DNA of 42,700 bases, taken from positions 64,980 through 107,679 of the forward strand of contig NZ_LODL01000040.1 of NCBI RefSeq assembly GCF_001551835.1, given 5' to 3'. Below are positions 35,399-42,700 of the stretch, one piece after another. This DNA is from Dechloromonas denitrificans (GTDB lineage: Bacteria; Pseudomonadota; Gammaproteobacteria; Burkholderiales; Rhodocyclaceae). The notes beneath the pieces were generated by a model that saw nothing but the letters and a program-made list of their open reading frames with translations, searched no databases and was not told the DNA's origin. Numbering within the stretch: position 1 is the stretch's first letter; the number at the start of each line of letters is the position of its first letter. The translations under genes and the position numbers were made by a program.

Positions 35399-36625
35399 CT
35401 ACTGCAGAAACCGCGAAATATCGATACCCATTTTTTCTGCCGACTCAAAACTGACGATCCGGTCGCCGCCCCCCGAACCGACCGGCCGCGACAGATCGAC
35501 ATCCTCGGGCGCGATGTAGTGCTGGCGCCGGCCGTCGTACATCACCCGTACCACCGGCGTCAGCAGGTGCGTCTCGGACTGCTCGACCACCACCCCCAGG
35601 CGCCCGCTCTCCAGCCGGACCAGCGTCCCGATCGGATAGATGCCGACACTCTTCAGGAAAACCTTAGTCATTTCCGGGTCGAAATGATGCTGGCTCCATT
35701 CGAACAGCTTCTGCACCGCCAGCGCCGGCGAGATGCCCTTGCGATAAACGCGGTTGGAGGTGATCGCATCGTAGACATCGACAATCGCCGCCATCCGTCC
35801 GACCGACGGGATTTCATCGCCTTTCAGGCCTTTCGGGTAGCCGCTGCCGTCGTAGCGTTCATGATGCAATTCGAGCGGCTGCATGGCCAGGACCGGGATG
35901 CCCGGCAACTGATGCATCAAATCGGAGCCGAGCACGACATGAGATTTGATGTGGCGCAGTTCCTCCTCGTTGAGCCGGGCCGGCTTATTGAGCACGGCCT
36001 GGGCCACCCGCATCTTGCCGATATCGTGAATCAGGCCGCCAAGCACGATATCGTGGATCGAATTGATTTCCATATCGACCACCTTGGCAAAGCTGGCCAG
36101 CATGGTGCAGACGCCGACCGAATGCAGGAAGGTGTAATCGTCCAGGCTTTTCAGGCGGCGCATGGTCATCATCGCCGAACTGTTGCGCATCACCGAGGCG
36201 ACGATTTTTTCGATACTCGGCTTGGCGGTAACCACCTCGACCTGGCGACCGAGCCGGGCGTCTTCCATCAGGTTGCGGATGATCTTCACCGCCTCGCCGA
36301 ACGCCAAGCGGGCCCGATTCATTTCCTCGGCCAGCGAAACGCGGGGTTCCGGCGTCAGCGGCCGCGCCGTCATCGCCATCTGCTCGATCTGCTGTCCAGT
36401 TTCCGCCGCCGCCTCCTGCGCGGTGGGCGCGCCGTCACCGACATCCCGGCCGCGCTCGGTATCGATGAACAACTCGCGAATCCCCGCTGCCAGCACGCGG
36501 GCGACATCGTCTTCGGACGAAATCATCAAGCTGTTAAAGGTGAACGGATGGTGCAACCAGCCGGCATTGAAGTCGCTGACATACATGCCGGGCTCAAGCA
36601 GATTGACCGGAATTTTCTTGATCAT
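35399..36625 (-). CDS. HD-GYP domain phosphodiesterase
   Basis: 408 aa. A short N-terminal domain (IPVNLLEPGMYVSDFNAGW, DUF3391-like) precedes an HD-GYP domain with LIHDIGKMRV and HHERYDGSGYPKG. It is expected to hydrolyse c-di-GMP to GMP or pGpG. Its start overlaps thpR by 4 bp (36622-36625). Confidence 0.94.
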   Translation of the reverse strand: MIKKIPVNLLEPGMYVSDFNAGWLHHPFTFNSLMISSEDDVARVLAAGIRELFIDTERGRDVGDGAPTAQEAAAETGQQIEQMAMTARPLTPEPRVSLAEEMNRARLAFGEAVKIIRNLMEDARLGRQVEVVTAKPSIEKIVASVMRNSSAMMTMRRLKSLDDYTFLHSVGVCTMLASFAKVVDMEINSIHDIVLGGLIHDIGKMRVAQAVLNKPARLNEEELRHIKSHVVLGSDLMHQLPGIPVLAMQPLELHHERYDGSGYPKGLKGDEIPSVGRMAAIVDVYDAITSNRVYRKGISPALAVQKLFEWSQHHFDPEMTKVFLKSVGIYPIGTLVRLESGRLGVVVEQSETHLLTPVVRVMYDGRRQHYIAPEDVDLSRPVGSGGGDRIVSFESAEKMGIDISRFLQ

Positions 36626-37197
36626 GGAACGAGCGGAAACTCCGCGAGTATCTTGTATTCAGGGCCACTGGCCGATAGCTGGGAGCGTACCAGAACAAAG
36701 CCGGTGCACGACCAGGCGAGCGGCACTATGGGCGGAAGTATTTTCGGCGGATGGGCGACGGGAATCTTGCGCAGCAGACTCAGGTGCGGCGCAAACGGTC
36801 GGCCGGCATCGGCCACGACAAAACCGGCCGCGGCCAGTTGCTGTTGCAAGGCCGCGGCCAGCCCGGGCAATTCAGATGGCGCCGCTGAGCAGCCGGCCCA
36901 CAGCAGATGGTTGTGCGACCAATAGCCGAGGGTGTCGATTTGCAATTCAAACGGCGCGGCCCGGACGCTTGCTGCAGTCCGGGCCAGCAGCGGCAGACGG
37001 CTCTCGGCCACCTCGCCGAGAAAGGCCAGCGTCAGGTGGATGCTTTCCGGCCGGGTCGCCTTGCCACCCAACTGGCTGGCCGCCGAACGAGCAATGTCGG
37101 CCAGTTGTTCGACGATGGCCGCCGGCGGCCACAAGGCAAAAAAGACCCGCGCCGTGGCCGGCCGGGCTTGTGGTGCGGCTAGGCCGTCAGGTGGCAC
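36622..37197 (-). CDS. thpR: RNA 2',3'-cyclic phosphodiesterase ThpR
   Basis: 191-aa 2H phosphoesterase. The two catalytic HxTx-type motifs are HLTL in [12 protein letters not shown] and HLSL in [10 protein letters not shown]. The second has Ser for Thr, which is accepted in the superfamily. The GTG start at 37197 lies inside the ispF coding region (11-bp overlap). A much longer open frame upstream only reads through ispF in another frame. Confidence 0.88.
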   Translation of the reverse strand: MPPDGLAAPQARPATARVFFALWPPAAIVEQLADIARSAASQLGGKATRPESIHLTLAFLGEVAESRLPLLARTAASVRAAPFELQIDTLGYWSHNHLLWAGCSAAPSELPGLAAALQQQLAAAGFVVADAGRPFAPHLSLLRKIPVAHPPKILPPIVPLAWSCTGFVLVRSQLSASGPEYKILAEFPLVP

Positions 37198-37669
37198 GTT
37201 CGACCAGGACGATGGCCTGCGCCTCGATCGCCTCTTCGCGGCCGAGGTAGCCCAGGCGCTCGTTGGTCTTGCCCTTGATATTGACGCACTCGGCCGCAAT
37301 TCCAAGGTCGACCGCGACATTCGCCACCATCGCCGCGGCGTGCGGGGCCAGCTTCGGCTGCTGGGCGATCAGCGTCGCATCGACATTAACCGGGCGCCAA
37401 CCCTTGTCTGCCAGCAAGGCGACGGCGGCCCGCAGCAGGACACGGCTGTCGGCCCCCTGGTAGCGCGGGTCGGTATCAGGAAAATGGCGGCCGATATCGC
37501 CGAGCGCCACAGCCCCGAGCAAGGCATCGGTAATCGCGTGCAACAGCGCATCGGCGTCGGAATGGCCGAGCAAGCCGGTGGCGTGCGGAATCTCGACACC
37601 GCCCAGAATCAGCTTGCGACCTTCGACCAGTTTATGGACGTCGTAACCCTGCCCGACCCGGAAATTCAT
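37187..37669 (-). CDS. ispF: 2-C-methyl-D-erythritol 2,4-cyclodiphosphate synthase
   Basis: 160 aa, usual length. Metal ligands in GYDVHKL and [29 protein letters not shown] and [11 protein letters not shown] complete the family signature. Catalyses the fifth step of the MEP pathway of isoprenoid precursors. It overlaps ispD by 4 bp (37666-37669). Confidence 0.98.
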   Translation of the reverse strand: MNFRVGQGYDVHKLVEGRKLILGGVEIPHATGLLGHSDADALLHAITDALLGAVALGDIGRHFPDTDPRYQGADSRVLLRAAVALLADKGWRPVNVDATLIAQQPKLAPHAAAMVANVAVDLGIAAECVNIKGKTNERLGYLGREEAIEAQAIVLVERAT

Positions 37670-38352
37670 TTGCGCCCCCTCAATATCATCGCGGCCAACG
37701 CCAGATCAGCCGGGTAAGTCACTTTCAGATTGGTCGTATCGCCCCGTACCAGCTTCGGCGGCAGGCCGAGGGCCTCGATGGCACCGGCCTCGTCGGTCAC
37801 GGCGCTGCACTTTTCCAGTGCTTCGACCAGTCGACCGTAGCGGAACATCTGCGGCGTCTGCGCCTGCCACAGGCCATCGCGCGGCTCGGTGGCGGCGACG
37901 CGCTGGCTGGCATCGGCCCGCTTCAGGGTATCGGCGACCGGCACGGCGAGGATGCCGCCGACCGGGTCGTCGGCCAGTTCATGGAACAGCGCGGCCAGCA
38001 TGTCGGCGCTCAGGCAGGGCCGGGCCGCGTCATGCACCAGCACCCAGTCATCCTCGGCGGCGACCATCGCCGCTGCCTGCAGGCCATTGGCGACGCTCTC
38101 GGCCCGGGTCGCGCCACCGCTGCGGACGGTTTCGAGCTTGGCGCCGAGTTCGGACCAGTCGTAACGGCCCCATTCGCTGTCGTCCGGCGCCAGCACGACC
38201 CAGACGCGGTCGATGTCGGGACAGGCGACCAGCGCCGCCAGGGTGTGGAAGATCAGTGGTCGGCCGAGCAGGCTCAGGTACTGTTTGGGTTTCTCGGCGC
38301 CGAAGCGGGAACCGCTGCCGGCAGCGGGAACGATTGCGAAATGACGTGGCAT
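37666..38352 (-). CDS. ispD: 2-C-methyl-D-erythritol 4-phosphate cytidylyltransferase
   Basis: 228 aa. Nucleotide-binding start [34 protein letters not shown] and the C-terminal [16 protein letters not shown] are typical of IspD. Third step of the MEP pathway. First gene of the seven-gene run to 31290. It is divergent from the MgtC-like gene across 41 bp. Confidence 0.98.
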   Translation of the reverse strand: MPRHFAIVPAAGSGSRFGAEKPKQYLSLLGRPLIFHTLAALVACPDIDRVWVVLAPDDSEWGRYDWSELGAKLETVRSGGATRAESVANGLQAAAMVAAEDDWVLVHDAARPCLSADMLAALFHELADDPVGGILAVPVADTLKRADASQRVAATEPRDGLWQAQTPQMFRYGRLVEALEKCSAVTDEAGAIEALGLPPKLVRGDTTNLKVTYPADLALAAMILRGRK

Positions 38353-38393
38353 GGCTTAATTTTACTTAATAACGACCATAAAAGAGGAATCGC

Positions 38394-39650
38394 ATGAGCT
38401 TCGTCGTTCCCGAACTGGCTGGCCCCGTCGAGGCTTTCTCAACGGCACTGGGGGTCGGCCTGCTGGTCGGTATGGAGCGCGAGCGGCGCCCGGATACCGC
38501 CGCCGGCCTGCGCACCTTCGCCCTGGTTGCCATGCTCGGCTGCCTGTTTGCCCTGCTCGGCGAAAAAGCCGGCGGTCCGTGGCTGCTGGTTGCCGGCCTG
38601 CTGGTCATTTCAGCCGCCATGGTCGCCTCCAACTTTTCCTCGCGGCAGGAAGAGCAGTATCGCGGCTTTACCTCGGAAGCCGCCGTCATCGTCACCTACG
38701 GGCTGGGCGCGGCAATCTGGTTCGGCTATTCGACGCTGGCCGTGATGCTCGCCATCACGACGACCATCCTGCTCTATTTCAAGGCCGAACTGCGCCAGTT
38801 CAGCGAACGGACCACGCCGAAGGACATCAATTCGATGCTGCAATTCGCGGTGCTGTCGCTGGTCATCCTGCCCATCCTGCCGAGCGAGGATTTCGGCCCA
38901 TACAACGCCATCAACCCGCGCCAGATCTGGTGGATGGTGGTGCTGATCTCCGGCCTGGCGCTCGGCGGCTATCTCGCCTTGCGCATCATCGGCGCCCGGC
39001 ACGGCGCCGCCCTGCTCGGCATTTTTGGCGGTCTGGCCTCGTCCACCGCGACGACCATGATGTTCTCGCGCCACGCCCGTGACCATGCCGACCTGACCCG
39101 GATGTCGGCGATCGTCATCCTGATCGCCAATGTCATGGTGATGATCCGCCTCGGCCTGATTTCCGGCGTCGTCGCGCCGGCGCTGGTGACGCCGATTGCC
39201 ACCGTCTTTGCCTGCGGCATCGTGCCCGGCGTCGTGATGGCGCTCTACGGCTGGAAGATCCTCAGTGCCGGCGGCGCCTTGCCGATGCCTGAAGTCAAGA
39301 ACCCGACCGAACTGAAGACCGCGATTTCCTTCGGCCTGCTCTACGCCGTCGTGCTGCTCGCCTCGGCCTGGCTGCAGGACATCGCCGGCAACAGCGGCCT
39401 TTACATCGTCGCGCTGGCCTCAGGGCTGACCGACGCCGACGCCAGCGTGCTGTCCACGCTGCGCATGTTCAACCTGGAAAAAATCTCCGGTGGCGAAGCG
39501 GTGATCGCCGTCACCCTGGCGTTGATGGCCAACCTGGTTTTCAAGATCGGGCTGGTCGTCAGCATCGGCGGCAGCCATCTCGCCCGTTACGCGCTGCCCG
39601 GCCTGATCGCCATCGGCAGCGGCATGGCCGCCGGATTGATGCTGTTGTAA
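38394..39650 (+). CDS. MgtC/DUF4010 family membrane protein
   Basis: 418 aa, about 10-12 membrane helices. The N-terminal MgtC-like domain has the family's LGVGLLVGMERERR motif and the C-terminal half is DUF4010-type. The role is not known; MgtC-like proteins bear on Mg2+ or envelope homeostasis. The start at 38394 has an AGAGG ribosome site. The gene for MEMO follows after 10 bp, so it may head the AmmeMemoRadiSam operon. Confidence 0.88.
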   Translation: MSFVVPELAGPVEAFSTALGVGLLVGMERERRPDTAAGLRTFALVAMLGCLFALLGEKAGGPWLLVAGLLVISAAMVASNFSSRQEEQYRGFTSEAAVIVTYGLGAAIWFGYSTLAVMLAITTTILLYFKAELRQFSERTTPKDINSMLQFAVLSLVILPILPSEDFGPYNAINPRQIWWMVVLISGLALGGYLALRIIGARHGAALLGIFGGLASSTATTMMFSRHARDHADLTRMSAIVILIANVMVMIRLGLISGVVAPALVTPIATVFACGIVPGVVMALYGWKILSAGGALPMPEVKNPTELKTAISFGLLYAVVLLASAWLQDIAGNSGLYIVALASGLTDADASVLSTLRMFNLEKISGGEAVIAVTLALMANLVFKIGLVVSIGGSHLARYALPGLIAIGSGMAAGLMLL

Positions 39651-39660
39651 GGAGACGATC

Positions 39661-40467
39661 ATGAGCATCACCCGTCCTCCCGCCGTGGCCGGCACCTTTT
39701 ATCCAGGCACCCCATCGGTGCTGGCTGCTACCGTCGATCAACTGCTCGCCGATGCCACGCCCACCGTCACCGCCCAACCCAAGGCGCTGATCGTGCCGCA
39801 CGCCGGCTACATTTACTCCGGCTCGACCGCCGCCATGGCCTACGCCGCGCTGAAGCCATGGCGCGAGCAGATTCGCCGAGTGATCCTACTCGGCCCGACA
39901 CATCGCGTCGCAGTCGACGGCCTGGCCCTGCCCAAGGTTGAGTTTTTCTCGACGCCGCTCGGCAATATTCGCCTTGATCTTGAGGCCATCGCCCGGCTGG
40001 CCGAACTGCCGCAGATCTCCTTCAGCGACACTGCCCACGCCTGGGAACATTCGCTGGAGGTGCATCTGCCCTTCCTGCAGCGGGTGCTGGCTGATTTTAC
40101 GCTGGTCCCGCTCGCCGTCGGCCACGCCTCGCCGCGCGCCGTCGGCGAAGTGCTCGATCTGCTCTGGGGCGGCCCGGAAACCCTGATCGTCGTCAGCTCC
40201 GACCTCTCGCACTTCCTGCCCTACGCCAGCGCCCGACAGGTCGACCACGACACCTGCCAGCACATCCTGCAACTCGACACCCATATCCGCCCCGAACAGG
40301 CCTGCGGCGCCTACCCGGCCAACGGCCTGCTGCTCGCTGCCCGCCAGCGCGGGCTGGTGCCGCAACTGATCCACCTGTGCAACTCCGGCGATACGGCCGG
40401 CGACAAGGAACGGGTCGTCGGTTATGCCGCCTTTGCCTTTCACGAAACGGAAACTGGCCATGGATGA
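39661..40467 (+). CDS. amrB: AmmeMemoRadiSam system protein B (MEMO1 family)
   Basis: 268 aa. MEMO1/LigB-like fold. The likely metal ligands His47 (IVPHAGYIYSG), His81 (LLGPTHRV) and a C-terminal Cys (HLCNSGDTAGDKERVVGYAAFAF, first half cited) match human MEMO1 His49, His81, Cys244. MEMO proteins are structurally related to class III extradiol dioxygenases. Reaction not established. GGAG lies before the ATG. It overlaps the AMMECR1 gene by 8 bp. Confidence 0.95.
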   Translation: MSITRPPAVAGTFYPGTPSVLAATVDQLLADATPTVTAQPKALIVPHAGYIYSGSTAAMAYAALKPWREQIRRVILLGPTHRVAVDGLALPKVEFFSTPLGNIRLDLEAIARLAELPQISFSDTAHAWEHSLEVHLPFLQRVLADFTLVPLAVGHASPRAVGEVLDLLWGGPETLIVVSSDLSHFLPYASARQVDHDTCQHILQLDTHIRPEQACGAYPANGLLLAARQRGLVPQLIHLCNSGDTAGDKERVVGYAAFAFHETETGHG

Positions 40468-41008
40468 ACTCGGCAAGACCCTGCTCAGCCTCGCCCGCCA
40501 CGCCATCGCCGCCCATTTCGGCGAAACGGCAATGCCGGCGGTCGACCTCCCGGAATTGCACAAAATGGGCGCCTGCTTCGTCACGCTGACCCAGCAGGGC
40601 CACCTGCGCGGCTGCATCGGCACACTCGAAGCCTGGCGTCCACTCGGCGAGGATGTTCAGGAAAACGCCCGCAACGCCGCTTTCCGCGATCCGCGCTTCA
40701 CGCCGCTGATTGCCGCCGAAGTCCCCATTACCCGGATCGAAGTCTCGCTGCTGACACCCGCCGTGCCAGTGGCGTTCCACGACGAAGCCGACGCCCTGGC
40801 CCAACTGCGCCCGGGGATCGACGGCGTCATCTTCACCGCCGGCCGGCACCGCGCCACCTTCCTGCCGCAAGTTTGGGAGGATCTGCCGGAGGCACGCAAA
40901 TTCATGGCCCACCTCAAGCAGAAAGCCGGGCTACCCGCCGATTACTGGGGGCCGGATGTCCAGCTCGAACGCTACCAGGTGCAGAAATGGAAGGAGTCCA
41001 CCCCATGA
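40460..41008 (+). CDS. amrA: AmmeMemoRadiSam system protein A (AMMECR1 family)
   Basis: 182 aa. AMMECR1 domain with the invariant LRGCIGTLE segment (Cys52). The family's function is unknown. The ATG lies within the end of amrB (8-bp overlap), and the stop overlaps the radical SAM gene by 4 bp. Confidence 0.95.
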   Translation: MDELGKTLLSLARHAIAAHFGETAMPAVDLPELHKMGACFVTLTQQGHLRGCIGTLEAWRPLGEDVQENARNAAFRDPRFTPLIAAEVPITRIEVSLLTPAVPVAFHDEADALAQLRPGIDGVIFTAGRHRATFLPQVWEDLPEARKFMAHLKQKAGLPADYWGPDVQLERYQVQKWKESTP

Positions 41009-42099
41009 GCACCCACGAAACTCTTTACCCTGGCCGCTGGTGGCACGCCCTGCCCGACGGCCGTATCCAGTGCGATCTCTGCCCGCGCGACTGCCAGTTG
41101 CACGAAGGCCAGCGCGGCGCCTGCTTCGTTCGCCAGCGGGTCAACAACGCCATGCAGCTGACGACCTACGGTCGCTCGTCCGGCTTCTGCATCGACCCGA
41201 TTGAAAAAAAGCCGCTCAACCATTTCTACCCGGGCAGCAGCATCCTGTCGTTTGGTACGGCTGGCTGCAATCTGGCCTGCCGCTTCTGCCAGAACTGGGA
41301 CATTTCCAAGTCGAAGGACATGGACCGCCTGATGGACGAAGCCAGCCCACAGGCCATATCCAATGCCGCCCGGCGCTACGGGGCGGACAGCGTCGCCTAC
41401 ACCTACAACGACCCGGTGGTCTTTGCCGAATACGCCATCGACACCGCCCTCGCCTGCCGCGAACAGGGCATCCGCAATGTCGCTGTCACCGCCGGCTACA
41501 TCCATCCGGCACCGGCCCGCGAATTCTTTGCCGTGATGGATGCGGCCAACGTCGATCTAAAGGCCTTCACCGAGAATTTCTATCACAAGCTCTGCGTCGC
41601 CCATTTGCAACCCGTGCTCGACACCCTGGCCTACCTCCACCACGAAACCGATTGTTGGGTGGAAATCACCACGCTGCTGATTCCCGGCAACAACGACAGC
41701 CCGGCCGAAATCAACGAACTGGCCAATTGGGTGATGCGCGAACTCGGCCCGGATGTGCCGCTGCATTTCACCGCCTTCCACCCCGACTGGAAGATGACCG
41801 ACATCCCCGCCACGCCGCCCGAAACGCTGAGCCAGGCCCGCCGCATCGCGCTCGATACTGGCCTGCACCACGTCTACACCGGCAACGTCCATGATAGCGA
41901 AGGCGGCACCACCTTCTGCCCGAGCTGCCACGCCGCGCTGATCGTCCGCGACTGGTACGACATCCGACGTTACGATCTGACCGCCGAAGGGCATTGTCCG
42001 CATTGCCAGACCGCCCTTGCCGGCCGCTTCGGCGCCAGCCTCGGCCGCGACGGCAAGGCCTTCGGGGCGCATCGCATTGCGGTTCGCCTGGCCCCATGA
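41005..42099 (+). CDS. amrS: AmmeMemoRadiSam system radical SAM enzyme
   Basis: 364 aa. The radical SAM cluster motif CNLACRFC (Cys88, Cys92, Cys95) follows an N-terminal cysteine group, CDLCPRDC plus Cys40, that may bind a second cluster or zinc. The C-terminus has another CPSC...CPHC pair, zinc-ribbon-like. This is the third member of the conserved AmmeMemoRadiSam set. Overlaps on both sides are 4 bp. Confidence 0.94.
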   Translation: MSTHETLYPGRWWHALPDGRIQCDLCPRDCQLHEGQRGACFVRQRVNNAMQLTTYGRSSGFCIDPIEKKPLNHFYPGSSILSFGTAGCNLACRFCQNWDISKSKDMDRLMDEASPQAISNAARRYGADSVAYTYNDPVVFAEYAIDTALACREQGIRNVAVTAGYIHPAPAREFFAVMDAANVDLKAFTENFYHKLCVAHLQPVLDTLAYLHHETDCWVEITTLLIPGNNDSPAEINELANWVMRELGPDVPLHFTAFHPDWKMTDIPATPPETLSQARRIALDTGLHHVYTGNVHDSEGGTTFCPSCHAALIVRDWYDIRRYDLTAEGHCPHCQTALAGRFGASLGRDGKAFGAHRIAVRLAP

Positions 42100-42689
42100 A
42101 GCGCGACCTGCTGATCTCGACGCCGCATGGCCAGTTGCATGGCCAGCTCGAACTGCCCGATCAGCCGCGCGGCCTGATCCTGCTCGCCCGCGCCCACCAT
42201 GCGCCGGTCGACGCCGTGATCGCGGCCAATCTGGCGGCACGCGGCTACGCCATCCTCAATATGGAACTGCTCTCGGCCCGCGAAGCGCAGTTTTCGGATG
42301 CCACGCAAAACGTGCCGCGCCTGAGCCAGCGCCTGCTCGACATCATCGACCTGATCCGCAACGACGGCGACATGCAGGACCTGTCGCTCGCCATCCTGGC
42401 CAGCGGCGATGCCACGCCGGCCGCCATCCGCACCGCCGCCCGGCGCGACACCCAGGTCAAGGTGATCGCCGGACACGGCGGCCTGATCGACCGGGCCGGG
42501 CTGCAGGCCCTTGAGCTGCTGGTCGCCCCATTGCTGATGCTGTTCGACCCCACTGACCGCCTCGGCGAAGCCGCTTTTCGGCGGGCCCTGATTCACCTGA
42601 AAGGCGTGCACGAAATGCATCTGCTGCACGCCGGCGAAAACCCGATGGCCCGGGTGGTGGCCTGGTTTTCGCAACATTTGCATGGTTGA
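42096..42689 (+). CDS. alpha/beta-hydrolase-like protein (dienelactone hydrolase type)
   Basis: 197 aa. The N-terminal strand pattern (PHGQLHGQLELPDQPRGLIL, RAHHAP, ANLAARGYAILNMELLS) and the final FDPTDRLGE segment match small DLH/phosphoribosyl-linked hydrolases. At the usual nucleophile elbow (family pattern GASTG) it has LASGDATPAA, with no Ser in the aligned place. It may be non-catalytic. Start ATG 42096 shares 4 bp with amrS. Its stop is 11 bp from the window end. Confidence 0.75.
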   Translation: MKRDLLISTPHGQLHGQLELPDQPRGLILLARAHHAPVDAVIAANLAARGYAILNMELLSAREAQFSDATQNVPRLSQRLLDIIDLIRNDGDMQDLSLAILASGDATPAAIRTAARRDTQVKVIAGHGGLIDRAGLQALELLVAPLLMLFDPTDRLGEAAFRRALIHLKGVHEMHLLHAGENPMARVVAWFSQHLHG

Positions 42690-42700
42690 CCGCAGCAATC

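Overview
The window is about 42.7 kb of GC-rich bacterial chromosome with tightly packed genes, many sharing 4-bp ATGA or GTGA stop/start overlaps. Gene content and protein sequences (PEP-CTERM sorting signal, many c-di-GMP proteins, PAS-type sensor kinases, an lplT/alr/radA neighbourhood, an AmmeMemoRadiSam cluster, no tRNA or rRNA genes) suggest a betaproteobacterium, most likely of the Rhodocyclales (Dechloromonas/Azonexus-like). The taxonomy is inferred from protein character, not from a marker gene.

Layout. 1-4.7 kb: a REP-like hairpin, an acyl-CoA synthetase gene (minus), and a divergent two-component pair (PAS hybrid kinase plus winged-helix regulator). 4.7-6.9 kb: an accessory patch with an AT-rich membrane zinc-ribbon gene and a frameshifted IS1182-family element bordered by hairpins. 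6.9-11.5 kb (minus): ygiQ radical SAM, group II truncated haemoglobin, typA/bipA. 11.5-16.5 kb: a signalling module with a STAS protein, an MBL-fold hydrolase and a CHASE2-SpoIIE phosphatase (plus), facing an OmpA-type lipoprotein and a secreted FecR-domain protein (minus), followed by an RsbW-like ATPase (plus). 16.5-24.4 kb (minus): one probable operon, LysR regulator - alr - radA - GGDEF/EAL - FtsX-like permease. 24.4-25.3 kb: an AT-rich insertion with a PEP-CTERM protein carrying an EF-hand loop. 25.5-28.8 kb: lplT (plus) against tsaB-rimI-uracil DNA glycosylase (minus). 28.8-31.3 kb: a small Arg-rich secreted protein divergent from ompR-envZ. 31.3-38.4 kb (minus): a seven-gene run, ispD-ispF-thpR-HD-GYP-(REC-PAS-GGDVF-EAL)-106-aa protein-HDOD. 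38.4-42.7 kb (plus): MgtC/DUF4010 membrane protein, then AmmeMemoRadiSam proteins B, A and the radical SAM enzyme, and an alpha/beta-hydrolase-like protein.

How the genes may work together. Three blocks look like systems rather than housekeeping. (1) The 11.5-16.5 kb block contains every part of a partner-switching cascade (sensor phosphatase, STAS antagonist, ATPase kinase) plus envelope proteins and an MBL hydrolase. (2) The 31-37 kb block combines an HD-GYP phosphodiesterase, an EAL protein whose GGDEF domain has lost its active-site Glu but kept the RxxD inhibitory site, and an HDOD protein, all apparently co-transcribed with isoprenoid precursor genes. (3) The AmmeMemoRadiSam operon is conserved but has no firmly assigned reaction, and here it is translationally coupled to a hydrolase-fold protein that seems to lack its nucleophile. 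Block 1 is the best candidate for an undescribed system.
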